NCBI RefSeq assembly: GCF_009184865.1
Contig: NZ_CP045096.1
Span: 9,114,001-9,178,000 of the forward strand
Source: Streptomyces phaeolivaceus
GTDB taxonomy: Bacteria; Actinomycetota; Actinomycetes; Streptomycetales; Streptomycetaceae
Direction of reading: 5' to 3'
Length of the DNA stretch: 64,000 nt
Below the pieces are notes generated by a model that was given only the letters and a program-made list of their open reading frames with translations, had not been told where the DNA came from and ran no database searches. Both the position numbers and the translations under genes were made by a program. How positions within the stretch are numbered: position 1 is the first letter of the stretch; every line of letters begins with the position of its first letter. Of this stretch, positions 35,367-44,257 are shown in pieces.

Positions 35367-36893
35367 GTGAAAGACCTTCCTGGCCGTATGGTCGCCGGGT
35401 GGAGAGCGACAGCCGCCACGGTGGCGGGCGCGCTGATTCTCTGGGGCACCGGCGTGGCACCGGCGGTCGCGGCCACGGAGCCGGCCCCGCCGGGTGGGGT
35501 GCCCGGGGTGCGGCTGCCGGAGCTGAAGTGGACCGACTGCGGCGGAGGCTTCGACTGTGCGACGGCCGAGGTGCCGCTCGACTACCGGCACCCGGACGGT
35601 GTCACGATCTCCCTCGGGCTCAGCCGTAAGTCCGCTGCCGACCCGGCTCACAAGATCGGGACACTCTTCCTCAACCAGGGCGGACCCGGTGGCTCTTCCG
35701 GTGGTCTCCTCTATTACATGGGCACCGATGGTCCTGCGGAGATCCGCAGCCGGTACGACCTCGTCATCGTCGACCCCCGCGGGGGCGGCCGGAGCGCGCC
35801 GGTGCGGTGCGAGTCCACGAGGGAGTGGATGGACTCCTGGGAGACGGCGACCGCACGCCCCACGCAGGGCGGCTTCGACCGTGCCGTATCTCTGGGGCGG
35901 CAGTTCAACGACGCGTGCCAACGTCATTCCGGCGACCTGCTGCCGTACATCGGGACGGAGTACTCGGCGCGGGACTTGGACGTGGTCCGGGCCGCACTCG
36001 GCGAGAAGAAGTTCAACTGGTACGGCCTCTCCTACGGCACCTACCTCGGCACCGTGTACGCCAGCCTCTTCCCCGAGAAAGTGGGCGTGATGGCGCTGGA
36101 CGGCGCCTACGACCCGAATGCCTACGCCAACGATCCCTACCGGTACGACCGCGGGCAGTACCTGGCCGTCGACGCCGCGCTCGGGCGCTTCCTCGACTGG
36201 TGCGAGCGCACTCCGGATGACTGCTCGTTCGGCGACGGCGACCCACGACAGGCCTACCTGGACCTGCAAGCCGCGCTCGACGCCGAACCGATCAGGGACG
36301 CGGACGGCCGACTGGTCGCCAACGGTGCCTGGTTGACCATGATGGTGACCTACGCCCTCGGAAGCGGCGACGACTACTGGCCGACCCTGGCCCAGCAACT
36401 GGTCGATGCGCAGCACCGGACCGGGGACCTTCTGTCCGGCATGGAGGGCGAGGCCCAGTTCCAGACCGAGAACGCCGCCATCGAATGCGCGGACCGGGCA
36501 TTTCCGCGCAGCCTGGACCTGCTCCACGACCGGCTGCGGAGTGAGACGGCCGAGGCGCCGCTGAACGGCCCGGCCCTCGCCTACGGACCGCCGAACTACG
36601 ACCAGGGCCACGCCACCGCCTGCACCCAGTGGCCGGCGAAGCGGTTGTCCCGCTACAGCGGGCCCTTCGACGCGAAAGGCTCGGCGCCGATCCTTGTCGT
36701 CGGCAACACCGGCGACCCCGACACCCCGTACCAGGACGCCGTGACACTCTCCCGGACCCTCGACAACGCGCACCTGCTCACCGTGCGGGGCGAGGGCCAC
36801 ACAGGCACGGGCAGTGAGTGCGCCTGGAACGCGACCATGGACTACCTGGCCACGGGCGCGCTGCCCCGGCAGACGGAGTGCCCGGGGCACTGA
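35367..36893 (+). CDS. Secreted alpha/beta-hydrolase peptidase, S33/tripeptidyl-aminopeptidase type
   Basis: A 508-aa protein. It has a signal peptide (VAGWRATAATVAGALILWGT, then GVAPAVAA), the N-terminal WTDCGGGFDCATAEVPLDYRHP typical of Streptomyces tripeptidyl aminopeptidases, an oxyanion loop FLNQGGPGGSS, the nucleophile in YGLSYGTYLG, Asp in GNTGDPDTPYQDA and His in GEGHTGTG. The mature protein would cleave short peptides outside the cell, complementing the subtilase. GTG 35367 has AGGA nine bases upstream; TTG 35343 and ATG 35388 are alternatives. Confidence 0.88.
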   Translation: MKDLPGRMVAGWRATAATVAGALILWGTGVAPAVAATEPAPPGGVPGVRLPELKWTDCGGGFDCATAEVPLDYRHPDGVTISLGLSRKSAADPAHKIGTLFLNQGGPGGSSGGLLYYMGTDGPAEIRSRYDLVIVDPRGGGRSAPVRCESTREWMDSWETATARPTQGGFDRAVSLGRQFNDACQRHSGDLLPYIGTEYSARDLDVVRAALGEKKFNWYGLSYGTYLGTVYASLFPEKVGVMALDGAYDPNAYANDPYRYDRGQYLAVDAALGRFLDWCERTPDDCSFGDGDPRQAYLDLQAALDAEPIRDADGRLVANGAWLTMMVTYALGSGDDYWPTLAQQLVDAQHRTGDLLSGMEGEAQFQTENAAIECADRAFPRSLDLLHDRLRSETAEAPLNGPALAYGPPNYDQGHATACTQWPAKRLSRYSGPFDAKGSAPILVVGNTGDPDTPYQDAVTLSRTLDNAHLLTVRGEGHTGTGSECAWNATMDYLATGALPRQTECPGH

Positions 36894-36898
36894 CGGCC

Positions 36899-36932
36899 TG
36901 ACCTGAGAGCTGCCCGGCGCCGCTCTCGGTCA
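36899..36932. terminator. Stem-loop between convergent genes
   Basis: TGACC-T-GAGAGC pairs with GCTCTC-GGTCA (one bulge) around TGCCCGGCGCC. It lies six bases past the peptidase stop and may serve both the peptidase and the convergent TetR gene. Confidence 0.6.
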
Positions 36933-37021
36933 CCGTCTCGACCTACCGAACCCAAGTTCTGCGCCTGTGCGTCAAGTTGGGCACTCGGAGCCTTCGAGAC
37001 GCGGCACACCGACGTTTTCTG

Positions 37022-37606
37022 TCAGGTGCCGGGTTGCCAGGGGGCAAGTGCGGCGTCGACCGTGTCGGCCACTGTGTCCCTGCCAAGGTGAGCGCCGAGC
37101 ATGAACCGTTGGAACAGCAGCGGGCCGAGGATGTGCGAGATGAGTTCGCGGGCGTGTTTCTCCGTGCCGGGGCGTAGCTCACCGCGTGCGACGGCGGCGG
37201 TGAGCGCGTCGGTGAAGCGCTCGTCGGCGCGACCGAACATCTCTTCGCGGATTCCTCGTATGTCGTCGTCGCGTTCGGCTCGTTCGATGACAGTGGCGAT
37301 GACGGAGGCGGAGACCGGTTGGTTGAGCCAGTCGGCCTGTTGCTGCATCTGGGTGACCAGTTGGTCGTGGAGTGGGCCGTCGTCGAGGGTGAGCACAGGG
37401 TGGGCGCCGATGGCCAGGGTGTCGAGGAGCAGCGACGGGACGTCGGGCCAGTGTCGGTAGACGGTGGCGCGGCCCATGCCGGCCCGTTCGGCCACGGCGG
37501 CGTGGGTGACACGTTCCGGACCTCCCTCGGTGAGGAGTTCGGTGGCGGCGGTCAGCGCGGCTGCGCGGCTGCGTAGGGCGCGGGGGTCGTTGTTGGCCCG
37601 GGGCAT
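37022..37606 (-). CDS. TetR-family transcriptional regulator
   Basis: A 194-aa regulator. The DNA-binding domain reads RSRAAALTAATELLTEGGPERVTHAAVAERAGMGRATVYRHWPDVPSLLL, an unambiguous TetR match. The C-terminal part includes ADERFTDALTAAVARGELRP and is of the TetR_C ligand-binding kind. ATG 37606 has a strong AAGGAGG site. It is divergent from the membrane protein gene at 37728, with shared inverted repeats between them. Confidence 0.92.
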   Translation of the reverse strand: MPRANNDPRALRSRAAALTAATELLTEGGPERVTHAAVAERAGMGRATVYRHWPDVPSLLLDTLAIGAHPVLTLDDGPLHDQLVTQMQQQADWLNQPVSASVIATVIERAERDDDIRGIREEMFGRADERFTDALTAAVARGELRPGTEKHARELISHILGPLLFQRFMLGAHLGRDTVADTVDAALAPWQPGT

Positions 37607-37637
37607 GGGGGAACCTCCTTCGCTTGGCGAACCCATT

Positions 37638-37686
37638 TGTGAGACAGCTTGACTCACAATGGATTTTCGATACATACTGTCTCACA
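37638..37686. promoter_or_regulatory. Divergent promoter with paired TetR-type operator arms
   Basis: TGTGAGACAG (37638-37647) and its exact complement CTGTCTCACA (37677-37686) bracket a likely promoter: TTGACT (37649-37654) and TACATA (37671-37676), spacing 16 bp. The patch is much AT-richer than its surroundings. A TetR dimer bound at the arms would cover the rightward promoter of the gene at 37728. Confidence 0.65.
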
Positions 37687-37727
37687 GATGAAGAGGGGCA
37701 GCATCCCCTTCCCCGAGGAGGTCCTCC

Positions 37728-38336
37728 ATGTCCGTGACCACGCACGACAACGCCATCGCCCTGCGCTTCGCCGACCGTGCCATCGCCTACCAGGCGCTCA
37801 GCGAGCTGAAGCGCATCGCCTCTCCTGCCGCCGAAGTCCGAGGTGCGGTCCTGATCGAGCGCCTGGAGGACGGCACGGTCCGTGTTCCAGAGGGCCTGGA
37901 GACCGAGGCCGGCCGCAACACGGCGGTCGGCGGACTGGTCGGCTCGCTGGTCGGCATCATCGGCGGCCCCCTGGGGGTGCTGATGGGCTGGGGCATAGGC
38001 GCGGTGATCGGCGGAGGCTACGACTACAAGCGGGTCGCCGAGGCCACGGGCACGGTCGGTGCCTTCACTCCGCACATTCCGCCCAACGGCACGGCGATCC
38101 TGGCCGAAGTGAGGGAGGCCGACCCTGAGGTGCTGGACCTGCTGGCCATGCGCTACGACGCCACCTTGCAGCGCCGCCCGGTCGACAGCGTGCGCACCGA
38201 GTTGAAGGCCATGGAGGAGGCCGCCGAGCGGATCCGGAAGGATGAGGCGAAGGAGAAGCGCAACCGCAAGCGTGCCGAGGCCGAGCAGAAGGTCAAGAGT
38301 GGCGTGGCGACGCTCAAGCAGAAGATCACCGGGTAG
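37728..38336 (+). CDS. DUF1269-like membrane-associated protein
   Basis: A 202-aa protein. The N-terminal alpha/beta part has AIALRFADRAIAYQALSELKRI and GAVLIERLEDGTVRVPEGLE. A Gly-rich hydrophobic hairpin (TAVGGLVGSLVGIIGGPLGV, then LMGWGIGAVIGGGYD) could insert into the membrane, and the tail is a charged coiled coil (EEAAERIRKDEAKEKRNRKRAEAEQKVK). This is the architecture of DUF1269 proteins, whose function is unknown. GAGGAGG lies upstream of the ATG. It is probably repressed by the divergent TetR protein. Its terminator has been split by an insertion sequence. Confidence 0.8.
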   Translation: MSVTTHDNAIALRFADRAIAYQALSELKRIASPAAEVRGAVLIERLEDGTVRVPEGLETEAGRNTAVGGLVGSLVGIIGGPLGVLMGWGIGAVIGGGYDYKRVAEATGTVGAFTPHIPPNGTAILAEVREADPEVLDLLAMRYDATLQRRPVDSVRTELKAMEEAAERIRKDEAKEKRNRKRAEAEQKVKSGVATLKQKITG

Positions 38337-38399
38337 CCGCTGCGCGCACCAAGAACGCGGGGCGGTGACCGTATCGGTCACTCCCCCTCTGCCCCGTAT

Positions 38400-38418
38400 G
38401 GTCAGGGCGGGCCCCTAG
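38400..38418. terminator. Left half of a palindromic terminator interrupted by the IS element
   Basis: GGTCAGGGCGGGCCC (38400-38414) followed by CTAG. The complementary arm GGGCCCGCCCTGACC lies at 39504-39518, on the far side of the IS. Without the insertion the two arms and one CTAG would form a perfect 34-bp palindrome, the expected terminator of the gene at 37728. Confidence 0.8.
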
Positions 38419-39499
38419 GTCCTGTCTGGAGTTCGGATCACAAGTGTGGTGCGATGCTACGGAGCCAGAGCATCGCACCACACAGGTGCAGTCCGGCCTC
38501 GTAACTCTCCGGGTTCTTGTCGTACCGGGTAGCGATACCGCGCCAGTTCCGCAGCCGGTTGATGCACCGTTCCACGGTGTTGCGCTCTTTGTAGAGCGTC
38601 GCGTCATATGAGACTGGCCGGCCGCCGGCGCTGCCACGCTTCTTGCGGTTCGCGGCCTGGTCGACCTTCTCCGGGATCACGGCTCGGATCCCGCGTCGTC
38701 GCAGGTAGCGGCGGTTGCGTCGGGACGAATACGCCTTGTCCGCGGCCACCGCATCCGGCCGGGTCCGCGGGCGCCCGATCGGGCCGCGCACCTTCACCCG
38801 TTCCAGGACCGGGGCGAACTGCGGACTGTCACCGGCCTGCCCGGGCGTGAGGACGAACGCAAGCGGGCGACAGCGTCGGTCAGCCGCCACATGAATCTTG
38901 CTCGTCAGTCCGCCCCGGGAACGCCCCAGCTCGGCGGCTTTCAACCGGGCCCGGTGTCGTCGGCGGACCCGTCGCCGCTCGACGCGCGCCTCATCCTCAG
39001 CCTGTCCGTCCTGCGTTCTTTGTGCCTTGCCCTCGCCCCCTTTTCGGCCTCGACGGCCATTTCCAAGGCCGCCAACTGCTCGGGGTCCAGGGCCATCCCG
39101 GCGGCGTGATGATGGGCCCGGGCGGTCGCAGAGTCCACGCTGACCAGGCCCAAGTCGGCCTGGCCGCGGGCGGCGGCCTCAGCGATCACTGTTTGCATCA
39201 GGTCCTGGAAAACGCCCCGCCTCGCCCAGATCCGAAAGCGGTCGTACGTGCTCTGCCAGGGCCCGAACTCGGTCGGCAGGTCACGCCAGGGGCTACCCGT
39301 CCGGAACCGCCACATCACCGCGTTGAAGTGTTTCCGCAGGTCAGGGATGGGACCAACCGCGGCAATCGGGAGATGCGGCTCGATCAGGGCCCACTGCTCA
39401 TCGGTGAGATCGCCTCGCGCCATGACTGATGGCCTATCAAGACCGAGCCCTCGCGCGCAGGCGATCTACCGAACTCCTGATCCAAACTCCAGACAGGCC
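38419..39499 (-). mobile_element. IS5-family insertion sequence (IS427-like), 1081 bp, apparently intact
   Basis: The ends are inverted repeats: left GTCCTGTCTGGAGTTCGGATCA (first 20 positions 38419-38438) and right complement GGCCTGTCTGGAGTTTGGATCA match at 20 of 22. They are flanked by CTAG on both sides (38415-38418 and 39500-39503), a target duplication typical of this group. Inside is a transposase in two overlapping frames on the minus strand. Clean ends, an intact duplication and undamaged frames indicate a recent, probably still mobile copy. Confidence 0.92.
38438..39423 (-). CDS. IS5-family DDE transposase made by a -1 frameshift of two frames
   Basis: The first frame (39423-38941, 160 aa) has LTDEQWALIEPHLP, FRTGSPWRDLPTEFGPWQST and the first catalytic Asp in VSVDSATARAHHHAAG. 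The second frame (with a formal TTG start at 38944, to 38438) has GRSRGGLTSKIHVAAD, the second Asp in VAADKAYSS and the Glu in NTVERCINRLRNWRGIATRYDK. A slippery run AAAAGGGGG lies at 39036-39044 on the minus strand. Slipping back one base there gives a continuous fused protein through EARVERRRVRRRHRARLKAAELGRSRGG, so expression by programmed -1 frameshifting is likely. Confidence 0.88.
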
Positions 39500-39503
39500 C
39501 TAG

Positions 39504-40296
39504 GGGCCCGCCCTGACCGCTTTCCCTGGTCGGGTGATGATTGTTCGGCCGGACGTGTCCGCGTACAAGTGAACGCGGGCGAGCGGAACAACCTTCGTCC
39601 CGCGTGCCCCGGTGCTGAGAGGGCCGGCTCACGGCAACGTGGCCCGGTCGCCCGACTCCGGTCCGAACGCCACCCGCGCAAGGTCAAGGACCCTGCCACT
39701 CTTTCATTCGTCGAGGACAAGGCCGCGATAGTGCTGGTCGGTGGATTCTCCGACCTCGGCCGACCCTTGGCGTTCGGGCGGGACCGACGTGGTCGGCGAA
39801 GTGGGCCGGGGTGGCTTACGGGTCCATGCCGAGGGCGGCGGTGCGTGCCCGGCCGCACCTCGCACGGGGTCCGTGCGCGGTTCGAGCCGCGGGTGCCCAG
39901 GTGACCGTACCCGGCGACGCACTCACGCCAGTGCCCGTTGGCGGGCTTGGTGATCTCGACCGGCCTGGACGAAGAGATCGATAACCGTCTGCGTGGCCGT
40001 GGCGAAGCCGCACCGGTCCGGACCGGTGCCCGCCCGGGACTCTCGGCCGCCTCCGGCATCAGGGTCCGCGGTGCCCGGGGGAGGGTGAGCGCACGGCCCA
40101 CATCTCCTGCCCGACACCGACGCCATCGCCCGAGCCCCATGCCTGCCCGGCCATGAACGTGCGGCGGAGTGCGTAGTACGCCGAGTCGTGTACCCACCGC
40201 CGGTGATGCGAGGTCGACGAGGACTGCGGCGGGCTGGACGGGTCTCGGTGGCGGACCCGTTCAGTGGGCGCGTCGGTATCAAAAAATTCCTGTGGA
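39504..40296. other. Region without recognisable gene
   Basis: After the right terminator half (39504-39518) no frame on either strand shows family motifs, a ribosome site and sustained coding bias together. A perfect 20-bp palindrome, GCACCGGTCCGGACCGGTGC, lies at 40010-40029. The segment may be relic DNA between the IS and the catabolic island. Confidence 0.4.
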
Positions 40297-40312
40297 TTGT
40301 TGACAGTCGGCG
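40297..40312 (+). promoter_or_regulatory. Catabolic-island operator, copy 1, overlapping a promoter
   Basis: TTGTTGACAGTCGGCG matches the island consensus TTGTYGACARTCGACA at 14 of 16 positions. Its TTGACA (40300-40305) can serve as a -35 with GATGCT 17 bp downstream. It precedes the ABC transporter operon with a leader of about 310 bases, in which no gene is seen. Confidence 0.55.
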
Positions 40313-40636
40313 TTGCAGGCAGGATGCTGACGGAACCTTCGGGGAAAGGGCGGAAGATCGCGTGGGTCGATCGTCACCGTGGAGATGTGACGTGCGGGAT
40401 CGGCTCCCTCAGGCGTTTGAAATGGTTTTGAGAGCACGGCGCGACGGGTGTCGTTTGCCATCTCTGTACGTTCAAGCGGAGGCGTTGTACGAAGCCCCGC
40501 AATGAGATCATCCGCTTACCGATCGCGGCGGGGAGACGGGCGACTGAAGCCTACATGGTCTTCTTTGGTCAAAGCCCCTGGACTGGTCGGTGATATTCGA
40601 GCACAGTTTCGCAACGACATCTGTCAGGAGATCACG

Positions 40637-42283
40637 TTGACGATCAGAAGAATGTATCAGGGGGCGTGTGCCGTCATTGTTGCCGCGGCCTCGCTGGTCG
40701 GGTGTTCGGAGTCGAACGGGAAGGCTTCGGGGGGTGGTGGGTCCGGCTCTCCCGACGGTCTGACGACGACCAATGTGTTCGGCAAAGCGGCAGGCGATCT
40801 CGACACGCTGAAGTGGGACGTGCCCGATGGCGAGCCGACGTCGCTGAGCCCCATTTTCGCTGCGAACTTCTCGGGGCAGGCGATTCTCGCGAATCTCTGC
40901 GACCAACTGCTCGTCCAGGACGCCGACTACAAGATCAGTCCTCATCTGGCGAAGGCGACGCAGGTGAACGACACCACCGTCACGCTGGACGTGGTCGAGA
41001 AGGCGAAGTTCTGGGACGGCAAGCCGGTGACTGCGGAGGACGTGGTCTTCAGCCTGAAGCAGCAGATGCGGCCGGACGCGCAGTTCGGCTTCGCGTTCAA
41101 GAGCGTTTCGTCCATCTCTGAGACCGGCGCCCGGCAGGTGACCGTCAAGTTCAAGAAGCCGGACGAGCTGTTCGTGAAGGAACTGGCCTCTCCGATCGGC
41201 ATGGTCTGGCAGAAGGACTACGCCGAGGCCAAGGGCGCGGCCTACGGTACCGCCGGTGGCGGACTCATGTGTTCCGGCCCGTTCGAGCTGGGCAAGTGGA
41301 ACCAGGGCCGCTCGATGACCCTGACCCGGAACGACGCCTACTGGAACCCGACCTATCGCGCGCATGCCAAGCAGGTCGAGCTGAGCTTCGTCACGGACAC
41401 CGCGGCGCTCACCCAGGGGCTCCTGGCGGGCGAGTTCGACGGCGCCTGGAACGTCCGCCCGTCCCAGGTCGACGCCCTCAAGGGGGGCGACAAGGGATCC
41501 CTGGTCGTGGGTGACTCACTCGCGCAGACGATGGTCAGCTTCGCGAACGCCGGAGGCGTGACGGGCAACCCCGATCTGCGGCGGGCGATCCTGGGTTCGA
41601 TCGATCGCGAGGCCATCGGCGAGAAGGTGTTCAAGGGCACGGCTGACCCGTCCTATACCGTGGTGGCCCCCAATTACTGGGACGAGGGCGCCACGGCCGT
41701 GTACGAGAAGGCCTACGGACCCTACGAGAAATCCAATAAGCTTACGGTCGAGCAAGCGAAGAAGCTGGTTGAATCCAGCGGCTACAAGGGGCAGACTCTA
41801 AAGCTCGCATATCCGTCCGGTGACGCCACGCAAAGCCTTCTCTCCCAGATAATTCAGGAGCAACTCGCGGGCATCGGTGTCAAGGTGAAGATCATCTCGA
41901 TGGAGCCCCTTGCCTTCCTCACCGCCACGTACACGCCGAGCCAACGGCGTTCGCTCGACCTGATGATGATGGGGAACTACGGCTACGCGAAGGACCCCCT
42001 GGAGTTCATCACGTTCTTCCTCGGCCCCGACGAGACCTACAACTGGACCGACTTCTCCGACCCGGAGGTGACGGCGGGTCTGACCGAGGCGCGCGCCACC
42101 TTCGATGCCGAGAAGCGGGCAGAAATCCTTGTGCGGCTCCAGGAGAAGTGGGAGGCGGCGGCGCCGTTCGCCAGCTTCCTCATGCCGAAGGAACTCACCT
42201 ACGTCAAGAATGGCATCGGGGGTGTGGTGACCTCGGGCGCCTATCTCAATCTGCCGTCACTCGCTCTGATCGGAACCAAGTAG
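40637..42283 (+). CDS. Peptide/opine-type ABC transporter substrate-binding lipoprotein
   Basis: A 548-aa extracellular receptor of the SBP_bac_5 (DppA/OppA) family. The lipobox ends at Cys23 (ASLVGC). The core has LVQDADYKISPHLAKATQVND, TVTLDVVEKAKFWDGKPVTAEDVVFSLK and GPFELGKWNQGRSMTLTRNDAYW. TTG 40637 is chosen because AGGAG lies six bases upstream and it gives a complete signal peptide. Codon use between about 41730 and 41860 is AT-richer than elsewhere. It heads the operon of two permeases and two ATPases. With the island's imino-acid enzymes, a modified amino acid or small peptide is a plausible ligand. Confidence 0.88.
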   Translation: MTIRRMYQGACAVIVAAASLVGCSESNGKASGGGGSGSPDGLTTTNVFGKAAGDLDTLKWDVPDGEPTSLSPIFAANFSGQAILANLCDQLLVQDADYKISPHLAKATQVNDTTVTLDVVEKAKFWDGKPVTAEDVVFSLKQQMRPDAQFGFAFKSVSSISETGARQVTVKFKKPDELFVKELASPIGMVWQKDYAEAKGAAYGTAGGGLMCSGPFELGKWNQGRSMTLTRNDAYWNPTYRAHAKQVELSFVTDTAALTQGLLAGEFDGAWNVRPSQVDALKGGDKGSLVVGDSLAQTMVSFANAGGVTGNPDLRRAILGSIDREAIGEKVFKGTADPSYTVVAPNYWDEGATAVYEKAYGPYEKSNKLTVEQAKKLVESSGYKGQTLKLAYPSGDATQSLLSQIIQEQLAGIGVKVKIISMEPLAFLTATYTPSQRRSLDLMMMGNYGYAKDPLEFITFFLGPDETYNWTDFSDPEVTAGLTEARATFDAEKRAEILVRLQEKWEAAAPFASFLMPKELTYVKNGIGGVVTSGAYLNLPSLALIGTK

Positions 42284-42365
42284 GACCGGGGTGAATCGGT
42301 CGGCTGGTCATGGAAAATCTCTCGCGCCGAATGGTCAGATGGCGACGCAGGAACGGGGAGAAAAG

Positions 42366-43400
42366 TTGAACGCGCTCGATTCACGCTCCAAGAATCCCCT
42401 GGCCGCCGACCGCCCAGGACGGAGGGAGAGCCCGCGGCGGGGCCGGACGGCCAGGCGCTGGCTCGGCCCTCTGTGGCGCTGGGTGGGGCTGCCGGCGGTG
42501 ACCGTCGTCATCTCCTCGTTCGTGATCTTCATGGCCCTGTCGGTGGCGCCGGGTGACCCTCTGGCGACGGTGACCGGCTCGCATCCCACACCGGAGACCC
42601 GGGCCCTGCTGGAGCGCCAGTACGGGCTCGACCGTCCGTTGATCATGCAGTACCTGCACTGGATCGGCGGCGTGGCGCAGGGCGACTTCGGCCACTCCAT
42701 CGCCTATCGCGCGCCGGTGTGGAGCCTGCTGGCCCCCCGACTCGGCACCTCGTTGTTCCTGGTGGCGTACGCCGGTCTGCTCGTCATCGGGTTCGGACTG
42801 GCGGCGGCGGTGGCCGGCACCATCTGGCGTCCGCTCTCCTCCCTGCTCACCGTGGTGAGTGGAATCTGCGTGTCCATCCCCGCCTATGTCGCCGCCTCGG
42901 TGCTGTCGATCGTCTTCGCGACAGGCCTGGGCTGGTTCCCGACGCTCGGCGCGGGCGAGGGTTTCACGGACCGGCTGTGGCATCTCACCCTGCCGGCCGT
43001 GGCCCTGGCCATCGGCTGGGGTGCCTACCTCAGCCAGGTGGCGCGCGCCGCTCTCCGGGAACAGGCGGGTCGTGAACACGTCGAGACCGGTGTCGCGCGC
43101 GGTATCCCCTACCTGACGGTGTTCCGGCGGCATGTCGTGCGCAACGCCGCGGTGCCTATCGTCACCGTTTCGGCGCTCGTGGTCGCCAGCCTGATCGTCG
43201 GGTCGGTGGTGGTCGAGGTCGCGTTCGGTATCGACGGGATCGGATCGTTCTTCGTACGCAGTGTGCAGACGAAGGACTACGCGTCCGTCGAGGCGATCAG
43301 TCTCTTCCTGGTGCTCCTGGTCGTCGTGCTGACCACCGTGCTGGACCTGCTGCACACAGTCCTTGATCCGCGCCTGCGCGACTCGGGAGCAAGCCGATGA
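42366..43400 (+). CDS. DppB-type ABC transporter permease
   Basis: A 344-aa permease of the binding-protein-dependent peptide family. It has FMALSVAPGDPLATVTGSHP, ERQYGLDRPLIMQYLHWIGG, QGDFGHSIAYRAPV and the EAA loop ETGVARGIPYLTVFRRHVVRNAAVPIV. I chose TTG 42366 because GGGGAG lies six bases upstream; GTG 42291 and ATG 42339 would lengthen the cytoplasmic N-terminus. The upstream receptor gene also uses TTG. It overlaps the next permease (ATGA at 43397). Confidence 0.88.
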   Translation: MNALDSRSKNPLAADRPGRRESPRRGRTARRWLGPLWRWVGLPAVTVVISSFVIFMALSVAPGDPLATVTGSHPTPETRALLERQYGLDRPLIMQYLHWIGGVAQGDFGHSIAYRAPVWSLLAPRLGTSLFLVAYAGLLVIGFGLAAAVAGTIWRPLSSLLTVVSGICVSIPAYVAASVLSIVFATGLGWFPTLGAGEGFTDRLWHLTLPAVALAIGWGAYLSQVARAALREQAGREHVETGVARGIPYLTVFRRHVVRNAAVPIVTVSALVVASLIVGSVVVEVAFGIDGIGSFFVRSVQTKDYASVEAISLFLVLLVVVLTTVLDLLHTVLDPRLRDSGASR

Positions 43401-44257
43401 CACTCACCTTCTCCCTCGCCGGGCGGCGCACCGGATCGAAACTCCGTACACGGGATTTCGACCCCCTTTTCGTGATCTCCCTCGCCCTCTGTCTCCTCAT
43501 CGTGGCGTTCGCGGTCGTCGGTCCGCTCATGGTGAGCCATTCACCGGAGGAGACGGACATACTCAGCGGGAACCAGGGCCCCTCGGCGGCACACTGGTTC
43601 GGTACGGATCAGCTGGGCCGGGACATCTTCGCGCGGACGGCGGCGGGCGCGCGCCTGAGCCTGCTCGCACCGACCGTGATCGTGGCGCTGTCGTCGCTGG
43701 CCGCGGTCTTCCTGGCCCTGGTGTCGTCATGGTTCGGCGGTTGGGTGGACACGTCGATCACCAGGGTTCTCGACATTCTGTTCGCATTCCCGAGTCTGCT
43801 GTTCGCTCTCATCGCCGTGGCCGTCTTCGGGACCGGGGCCATGGCTCCGATCCTCGCGCTGGCCCTGGCCTATGTTCCCTATCTGGCCCGACTGGCCCGC
43901 GTGGAGGCACGCAGGGAACGCAACGCTCCGTACATCGCGGCCTGCTCCCTGTTGGGCATGTCCGGGACGCGGGTCGCCCTGCGGCACATGCTGCCCTCGC
44001 TCTGGCCGGTCATGCGGACCCAGGCCGCGATCACCTTCGGCGGTGCCCTGACCGACTTCGCGGCGATCTCCTTCATCGGCCTCGGTGTGCAGGCGCCGAG
44101 CCCGGAGTGGGGCGCGATGGTCTCGTCGGGCCGCACGTCGTTGCTGGACGGACACCCGGAGGAAGCGCTTTTCCCCGGGCTTCTGATCGTGGTGACGGTG
44201 GTCGCGTTCAATTTGCTGGCTGATCGGCTCGCCAAGCGCGAGGAAGGTGCACGATGA
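43397..44257 (+). CDS. DppC-type ABC transporter permease
   Basis: A 286-aa second permease: HWFGTDQLGRDIFARTAAGARLSL and the EAA loop ACSLLGMSGTRVALRHMLPSLWPVM are diagnostic of the DppC/OppC family. The start and stop both overlap the neighbouring genes by four bases. It partners the 42366 permease. Confidence 0.9.
   Translation: MTLTFSLAGRRTGSKLRTRDFDPLFVISLALCLLIVAFAVVGPLMVSHSPEETDILSGNQGPSAAHWFGTDQLGRDIFARTAAGARLSLLAPTVIVALSSLAAVFLALVSSWFGGWVDTSITRVLDILFAFPSLLFALIAVAVFGTGAMAPILALALAYVPYLARLARVEARRERNAPYIAACSLLGMSGTRVALRHMLPSLWPVMRTQAAITFGGALTDFAAISFIGLGVQAPSPEWGAMVSSGRTSLLDGHPEEALFPGLLIVVTVVAFNLLADRLAKREEGAR

Noticed and set aside
39880..39900. GGTTCGAGCC considered as a tRNA T-loop
   Set aside because: No acceptor, D or anticodon stems can be drawn around it.
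39504..40290. Several overlapping frames of 60-240 codons on both strands
   Set aside because: Arg/Pro-rich compositions, no motifs, no ribosome sites; typical of non-coding high-GC DNA.
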